Below, in pieces: positions 59,670 to 64,000 of a DNA stretch of 64,000 bases. The notes below the pieces were generated by a model. That model had not been told where the DNA came from. It searched no databases and worked only from the letters and a program-made list of their open reading frames with translations. The DNA comes from Magnetococcales bacterium (lineage in GTDB: Bacteria; Pseudomonadota; Magnetococcia; Magnetococcales; JADFWU01), in the NCBI GenBank assembly GCA_015234045.1, contig JADFWU010000004.1:1-64000 (forward strand), written 5' to 3'. The position numbers and the translations under genes were made by a program. Positions within the stretch are counted from its first letter, which is position 1, and each line of letters starts with the position of its first letter.

Positions 59670-59695
59670 TGGTTAAGCAATAGCCTGGAAAGCGT

Positions 59696-59723
59696 CCACG
59701 GGTCGCTATGTGCGATCCCGTGG
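59696..59723. other. Stem-loop after the unrecognised gene
   Basis: CCACGGGTCGC pairs with GCGATCCCGTGG (one bulged A), loop TATGT, 27 bases after the stop. No T run. It may be a weak terminator or 3' stability element. Confidence 0.45.
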
Positions 59724-59876
59724 CACGTCCTTCCCACAAGGAGATGAATTGTCCGGTCATGCTCAATTCATCTTTCCATCGCTTACAGTCTCTCAAACAC
59801 TGTCCCGCAAAGGCGAAACCGGTGCGGCAACACGTTGCTCAGAAACCAAGCGAAACGGAAGCCCTCGGTACTAAGA

Positions 59877-61061
59877 CTATATGCAAACCGTAGACCGACC
59901 TGCCGCTTTGGCCCGATAAAGCGCATCATCTGCACTCTTAAGCCACTCATCTACTGAAAGCCCCGGCTGCCAACAGGCCAAACCAATGCTTACACCTAAC
60001 TTATCGGCTCCTGGCGCTTGAATGTTGAGCGCTTTTACAACTTTGCAGAGCCGCTTCATGAGCAAAAAGCCCATATCTTCAACAGTGTTGGGCAAAATCA
60101 GTGCAAATTCATCTCCACCGGTTCTGGCCAACAAATCTGACCCACGGATCATTTTCAATAACGCTTTTGATACCGCTTTCAAGGCATCATCACCATCCGC
60201 GTGACCGAGCCGATCATTGATGGCTTTAAAGTGATCCAGGTCCAGATACGCCAATGCCAAAGGATGACCATAGCGCTGTGCATTGGCAATTTCCTGATTC
60301 AAACGCTCATCAAAAACCCGACGATTGACCAAGCCGGTCAATGTGTCCCGTCGTGCCTGATCGTACAACTCTTCATAAGTCAACGCCCGCTCAATGGGAC
60401 CATGAAGCTCTTCGGACATCTCAGCCACAAGATCATCCAGATCAGAACTTCTATTGCTGGGCGCTCCACGCCGAATCAACAATAGACGATCCTCATCATG
60501 ACTGAGCTGCGTCACACGATACCAAAATCCATCATGACCTTTATGATCCAGCGCACCCTCTTCACCCACTTCCGGCGTGTGGTCAAGAATGTACTCCGCT
60601 GCATCTATCAGGCGTTGGCGGTGTGGTCCGTGACAGGAACAGGCAATGTATTGCCGATTGCGCGAAAAGTGGCGATAAGCCACCAACTCGTGATCCAAAT
60701 GCGGACGCAACCAAGTTGAAAACGTCTCCAACATTGATGCCAGATCCAGTTTTTCGCCCAGCTGACGGTGCAGGTGATAGCGCCGTTCCAATTGGTTATT
60801 ACTGTTTCTGACCCGATCCAGCTCTTTGACCTTTGGCATCAACCAAAGTGAAAATGACTCGATCATGGAAGCCAAATCCGGCTTCTCTCCCAATTGCATA
60901 TTCAGATCGTACATACGATTGAGCTGATCGGCACGATTTTGATAGTGACTCAACGCCTCTCCCAGAGTCGGTCCTGACTCCGGCCAAATCAGATTGGCTA
61001 TCGGTGTCCGGTCTAGTGGCGGTGTGCCCGATGTTTTTTGATGATTAACAACAATGCCCAT
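59877..61061 (-). CDS. Diguanylate cyclase (GGDEF)
   Basis: A 394-residue enzyme making c-di-GMP. The GGDEF signature is at 315-319, preceded by RGSD (306-309), an RxxD inhibitory I-site at the canonical 5-residue distance, so product inhibition is expected. The N-terminal half contains two similar helical segments (residues 49-75 and 94-120, both QLGEKxDLASMxExFSxWLxP) and then a sensor-like region with CSCHGPH (possible metal or thiol site). No transmembrane segment; cytoplasmic. Confidence 0.92.
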   Translation of the reverse strand: MGIVVNHQKTSGTPPLDRTPIANLIWPESGPTLGEALSHYQNRADQLNRMYDLNMQLGEKPDLASMIESFSLWLMPKVKELDRVRNSNNQLERRYHLHRQLGEKLDLASMLETFSTWLRPHLDHELVAYRHFSRNRQYIACSCHGPHRQRLIDAAEYILDHTPEVGEEGALDHKGHDGFWYRVTQLSHDEDRLLLIRRGAPSNRSSDLDDLVAEMSEELHGPIERALTYEELYDQARRDTLTGLVNRRVFDERLNQEIANAQRYGHPLALAYLDLDHFKAINDRLGHADGDDALKAVSKALLKMIRGSDLLARTGGDEFALILPNTVEDMGFLLMKRLCKVVKALNIQAPGADKLGVSIGLACWQPGLSVDEWLKSADDALYRAKAAGRSTVCI

Positions 61062-61359
61062 GGCAGTATCGACATCCCATTTTCAATAAATGATCCAATG
61101 GTGACCATGACATTTCATGGCAGCCTGGTGGATGGAAACTTCCTTCCCCCCATGAGATCTTTGTATTGAATAACGCGATTTTTGTGCCAATAGTCAGGAT
61201 CGTGACACTGTTTGAGATTATGGTTAAATACCGCTTTCATTTCCGCTTTGGAACAGTCTGAAACCACATATTAATTACTGTTTGCTAATATCTATCACAT
61301 GCTGTTTATAGCGGCATTAACAGAAGTGTCACTATTTTGTTCACAGAAAAAATCAGAAA
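61062..61359. other. Intergenic stretch upstream of diguanylate cyclase
   Basis: No gene found. It presumably holds the promoter of the minus-strand diguanylate cyclase gene; no convincing -35/-10 pair could be chosen. Confidence 0.35.
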
Positions 61360-61395
61360 AAAATGCCCGTCCATAGCGCGTTGGACGGGCATTTT
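61360..61395 (-). terminator. Intrinsic terminator of the large unknown gene
   Basis: Perfect 14-bp stem AAAATGCCCGTCCA / TGGACGGGCATTTT with loop TAGCGCGT; on the minus strand it ends in a run of seven T, directly after the 61409 gene. It can also act on the plus strand. Confidence 0.85.
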
Positions 61396-61408
61396 CTGCA
61401 CACTTTGC

Positions 61409-64000
61409 TCACTCCACTTGAATACCCCAGTACATCCCTTTATCTAAAAAATGCACTTCAAGACGCTTCCTGTCATTGCCAAAAGAGACCATCATGGACC
61501 AATCTTCAATCACAAAATGGTGCTTATCCACCTTATTTACCACATGATCCAGTGAATCAACCCGCTTTTCCCGCCACTTCACACGCGCCAAACCGCCATT
61601 TTCACGCTCCTCTATGAGAAGATGTTTCAAACGCGCGCGCCATGAAAAAGTATACCCCTCCATGTAGCGGCTAAAATCACGTGAAACAACGGAAGACGAT
61701 CTCCATTGCTGTGCGGTTTCTGATTCTGTACTTAACGCCTGGTCACTTTGAGTGATATCGTCTGAATCCGCTGGTTCTGGTGTTATCTCTGGTTCTGGTG
61801 TTACCTCTGGTTCTTTAATTTCTTCTCGTTTTTGCACACTATTTTCATGATCAACCGTTCCACTATCCGCTATTGGTGCTTTTTCTATCTGTTTGATCGT
61901 TGCCTGATTATGTTCTGTATCACGCCCATTAATAGCAGAGCTTGCCTTATTGTTTGGTTGATCTGTAATTTCCCTCTTTTTCAGTGCATCACTATCTGGC
62001 CGTTCGATCCCTTGTGATACAACATCGTCAAGACTATTTAATCCGGAAATACCGCTGGCTCCCGCCAGTGCCAAAGAAGAAGACGCTGGCCCTATTACGT
62101 CTGTCTCTTTACCGGACTTTGGAACCAGATTGAGAATGTTAAAATCATTGGATCTCATGGATGCAACCATCTGATCCTTTGTTGATTTTAACACATCATT
62201 ATTCTGCTTTTTCTGTACAGCGTCCTGATCATGTACAGTTTGTGTGATTGATGGCAACGTGAAGCCTTTGAAACAGAGCGACAGATCATCCAAGGTCAGT
62301 TTTGGCAACTCGGGATAGTCTGGAATAATATCCAGCGATTTAATTTTCAGCTGCTTCTTTTTCTCCTCCAGCCGTCTAATCGAATCAACAACCGGACGTT
62401 CACGCTCTTCATCATGGCGAATTTGGCGATCTTTTACCCGTAACCAACGAAGAGCCAACGCTTTTTGATCCGCTGGATTGAGTGTATCGTCCTCAATAAA
62501 CGACTCACACAATTGCAAGGCATCACTAAACCGACCGGCCCGCTCAACAGCGGCTACCATTTCCAAAGCAGAGACACAATTCGGTAGTTTCCTGACCCCT
62601 TGTTTCCAGCGCTTATTAAGATAGGCACGCACACTTTTTTGGTCATCCATGCGCGCACTGACCAAACTATCCGAACGAGCCAATATTTTTATCAAGACAA
62701 CCCCAACCCCTTTTCTTACCGCTTTTAGGAGTTGCTCTAGCGGCCTTTTAATTTTACGTCTCTTCGGCCCAATCATTTTGGCTGGTTCGCCACGAGCTAA
62801 AACAAAGGCCCTGTCAAATTGACCAGCCGTGACTATCAATTGGATTGCAACAGCCCAATAGAGGGGTTGAAGCGACTGCGGAAGCTTTGGAAGAATTTTC
62901 TTGAGTGATGCTAAAGTATTGGGATTATTTCTCTGAAAAACCACTTCAAGTGAAGATTGTAACTCATTATTTTCACAAAGACTTACAACAACTTGGTCAA
63001 TAATTGAACGGGTCAAACCAGCATGATCAGGCTGTTCAAGTACCTGTAGAGTGATCTCTTCATGGCAATTTAGGCGTTGCAAATAGAAAAGATTCTCAGG
63101 AAACGGTGCAACCTTTGCCTTGGCAAAATCATAGAAACGATTGCTACCGCTTAGATTTTCATGCTCAAAAATCCGAATGGATTCACGGTAATCTCCAGCA
63201 AGACAACTCACTCTGCCCAAATCCATTGCTGAAATCGTAATCCCAGTGTTGGCGATCTTCGACAACGTACTTTGAAGTGATGTCCATTCTGCTGTTTTTA
63301 CGCCCTCTTCAGCCGGGTTCTGATGGCTGATATCGAGTTTTGATAGCAAACGATTAACCAACCGATTGGCATTCTCTTCATGAATACGCATATCGGTAAG
63401 TTTGAGTTTTTCCACCCAAGATTCGGATTTTTTCGAAATTTCACTCAACAAGGCAACAGCACTGAGCGGATCACCAGCCTGCTGTATCTCAACCTGTTTA
63501 AGGATTCGATTGATGACATGTTTTGCAACCATTTTACTGGAGTCACTCAACCAATCCACACGATGCCATCCCTCTTTTCCTGCCAGCCATAAAACGGGCA
63601 ATGCATGAGAATAGTCTTCGATTTTTACAAACCGATTTCCCGATTCTAAATATTTTCCCTCAAACAACTCCGCCCATGCCAACACAGAATCAGCTTGATT
63701 TGAATCACCCATATTCCGATATAGCGCCGCCGCCTGACGCAGTTGATACGGATCACGCCGGGTCATACCGTCCATTTTTCTTTCGTCAGCCTGATCCCTG
63801 TAATTCTCCTCACGACATTGTGATATATCGCTCTCTTCTGAACCTTCCACCAAAGAGGTAATACATTTGCGCCATGCAATCATAGCCTCATTAGCATTGT
63901 CACTATAAAGACCTGGAATAGTATTGGGCTGTTGAAAGGGCAACCAGAAATCCATCCCCTCTTCAGGCTCAATGATCATCAAGCGCTTTTTGGCGCGTGT
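61409..64000 (-). CDS. Large unrecognised protein, 5' end beyond window
   Basis: At least 863 residues; the frame is open from the window edge (TRAKKRLMIIEPEEG...), so the true start is outside. It has TPR-like helical regions up to ~470, basic stretches (GPKRRKIKRPLEQLLKAVRK), a Ser/Glu/Pro-rich low-complexity linker (~600-760; repeated PEPEITPEP-type motifs) and a compact C-terminal module of ~80 residues ending GMYWGIQVE. No membrane segment or signal seen in this part. I cannot assign a family. Confidence 0.75.
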   Translation of the reverse strand, partial: TRAKKRLMIIEPEEGMDFWLPFQQPNTIPGLYSDNANEAMIAWRKCITSLVEGSEESDISQCREENYRDQADERKMDGMTRRDPYQLRQAAALYRNMGDSNQADSVLAWAELFEGKYLESGNRFVKIEDYSHALPVLWLAGKEGWHRVDWLSDSSKMVAKHVINRILKQVEIQQAGDPLSAVALLSEISKKSESWVEKLKLTDMRIHEENANRLVNRLLSKLDISHQNPAEEGVKTAEWTSLQSTLSKIANTGITISAMDLGRVSCLAGDYRESIRIFEHENLSGSNRFYDFAKAKVAPFPENLFYLQRLNCHEEITLQVLEQPDHAGLTRSIIDQVVVSLCENNELQSSLEVVFQRNNPNTLASLKKILPKLPQSLQPLYWAVAIQLIVTAGQFDRAFVLARGEPAKMIGPKRRKIKRPLEQLLKAVRKGVGVVLIKILARSDSLVSARMDDQKSVRAYLNKRWKQGVRKLPNCVSALEMVAAVERAGRFSDALQLCESFIEDDTLNPADQKALALRWLRVKDRQIRHDEERERPVVDSIRRLEEKKKQLKIKSLDIIPDYPELPKLTLDDLSLCFKGFTLPSITQTVHDQDAVQKKQNNDVLKSTKDQMVASMRSNDFNILNLVPKSGKETDVIGPASSSLALAGASGISGLNSLDDVVSQGIERPDSDALKKREITDQPNNKASSAINGRDTEHNQATIKQIEKAPIADSGTVDHENSVQKREEIKEPEVTPEPEITPEPADSDDITQSDQALSTESETAQQWRSSSVVSRDFSRYMEGYTFSWRARLKHLLIEERENGGLARVKWREKRVDSLDHVVNKVDKHHFVIEDWSMMVSFGNDRKRLEVHFLDKGMYWGIQVE

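Overview
The window is a compact, moderate-GC chromosomal segment of a Gram-negative bacterium, most likely a proteobacterium. The evidence is a Slt70-type lytic transglycosylase, ComEC, DinG, lipoproteins with a classical lipobox, a CheA/W/B/R/D chemotaxis set with a transmembrane receptor, GGDEF signalling, AccA, DnaE, FtsY and class II fructose-bisphosphate aldolase. I cannot name the genus. A magnetococcus-like or deep-branching proteobacterium would fit, but that is a guess and no lineage-specific marker is present.

Layout. 0.3-4.6 kb: a small HTH-like gene, an HDOD protein with a metallo-beta-lactamase-fold partner, then tgt and queA (queuosine) on the minus strand. 4.6-9.0 kb: a decayed RND efflux-pump tail, a SapC-family gene with a tandem DsrE-like gene, and convergent comEC. 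9.3-13 kb: a small membrane protein, acs (acetyl-CoA synthetase) and an abundant-looking coiled-coil protein, separated by intergenic repeats. 13-16.5 kb: a TauD-like dioxygenase overlapping head to head with an XPB-type helicase plus Bax1/DUF790 nuclease pair. 16.7-22.7 kb, all minus: two CYTH triphosphate-tunnel proteins flanking apaH, a third CYTH-like protein, then rimI, tsaB and dinG. 23-24.7 kb: queD-queE-thiE-like operon. 25-34.9 kb: a full chemotaxis locus (STAS, cheY, cheA, receptor, cheW, cheB, cheR, cheD). 34.9-38.4 kb: slt, ftsY and a secreted CGYC thioredoxin-fold protein, minus strand. 38.5-43.6 kb: radical-SAM/MntA/HepT, facing a secreted caspase-like protease plus SUMF1-like pair. 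43.6-50.6 kb: fba, accA, dnaE, tRNA-Leu(GAG), murI. 50.7-57.2 kb is an accessory island: a complete ABC-three-component (ABC-3C) conflict system, an IS4-family insertion sequence with intact inverted repeats, a lipoprotein, a secreted thermonuclease-like protein and a PIN/Phd toxin-antitoxin pair. 57.5-64 kb: a CnoX/YbbN-like thioredoxin-TPR protein, an unrecognised 400-residue protein, a diguanylate cyclase, and a large unrecognised protein running off the window.

The most interesting content is accessory. It includes three predicted conflict or toxin modules (ABC-3C; HepT/MntA fused translationally to an odd radical-SAM-like gene; PIN/Phd), a caspase-like/C-type-lectin-fold exported pair, a helicase-nuclease repair pair, a cluster of three CYTH-type proteins around ApaH, and a CheA with an insertion that resembles the tandem motif of c-di-GMP-binding MshEN domains. 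Several intergenic regions carry short mobile-looking repeats (three families, two of them with two copies in this window) and one perfect 24-bp-arm palindrome. No rRNA, CRISPR array, prophage or replication origin was seen.
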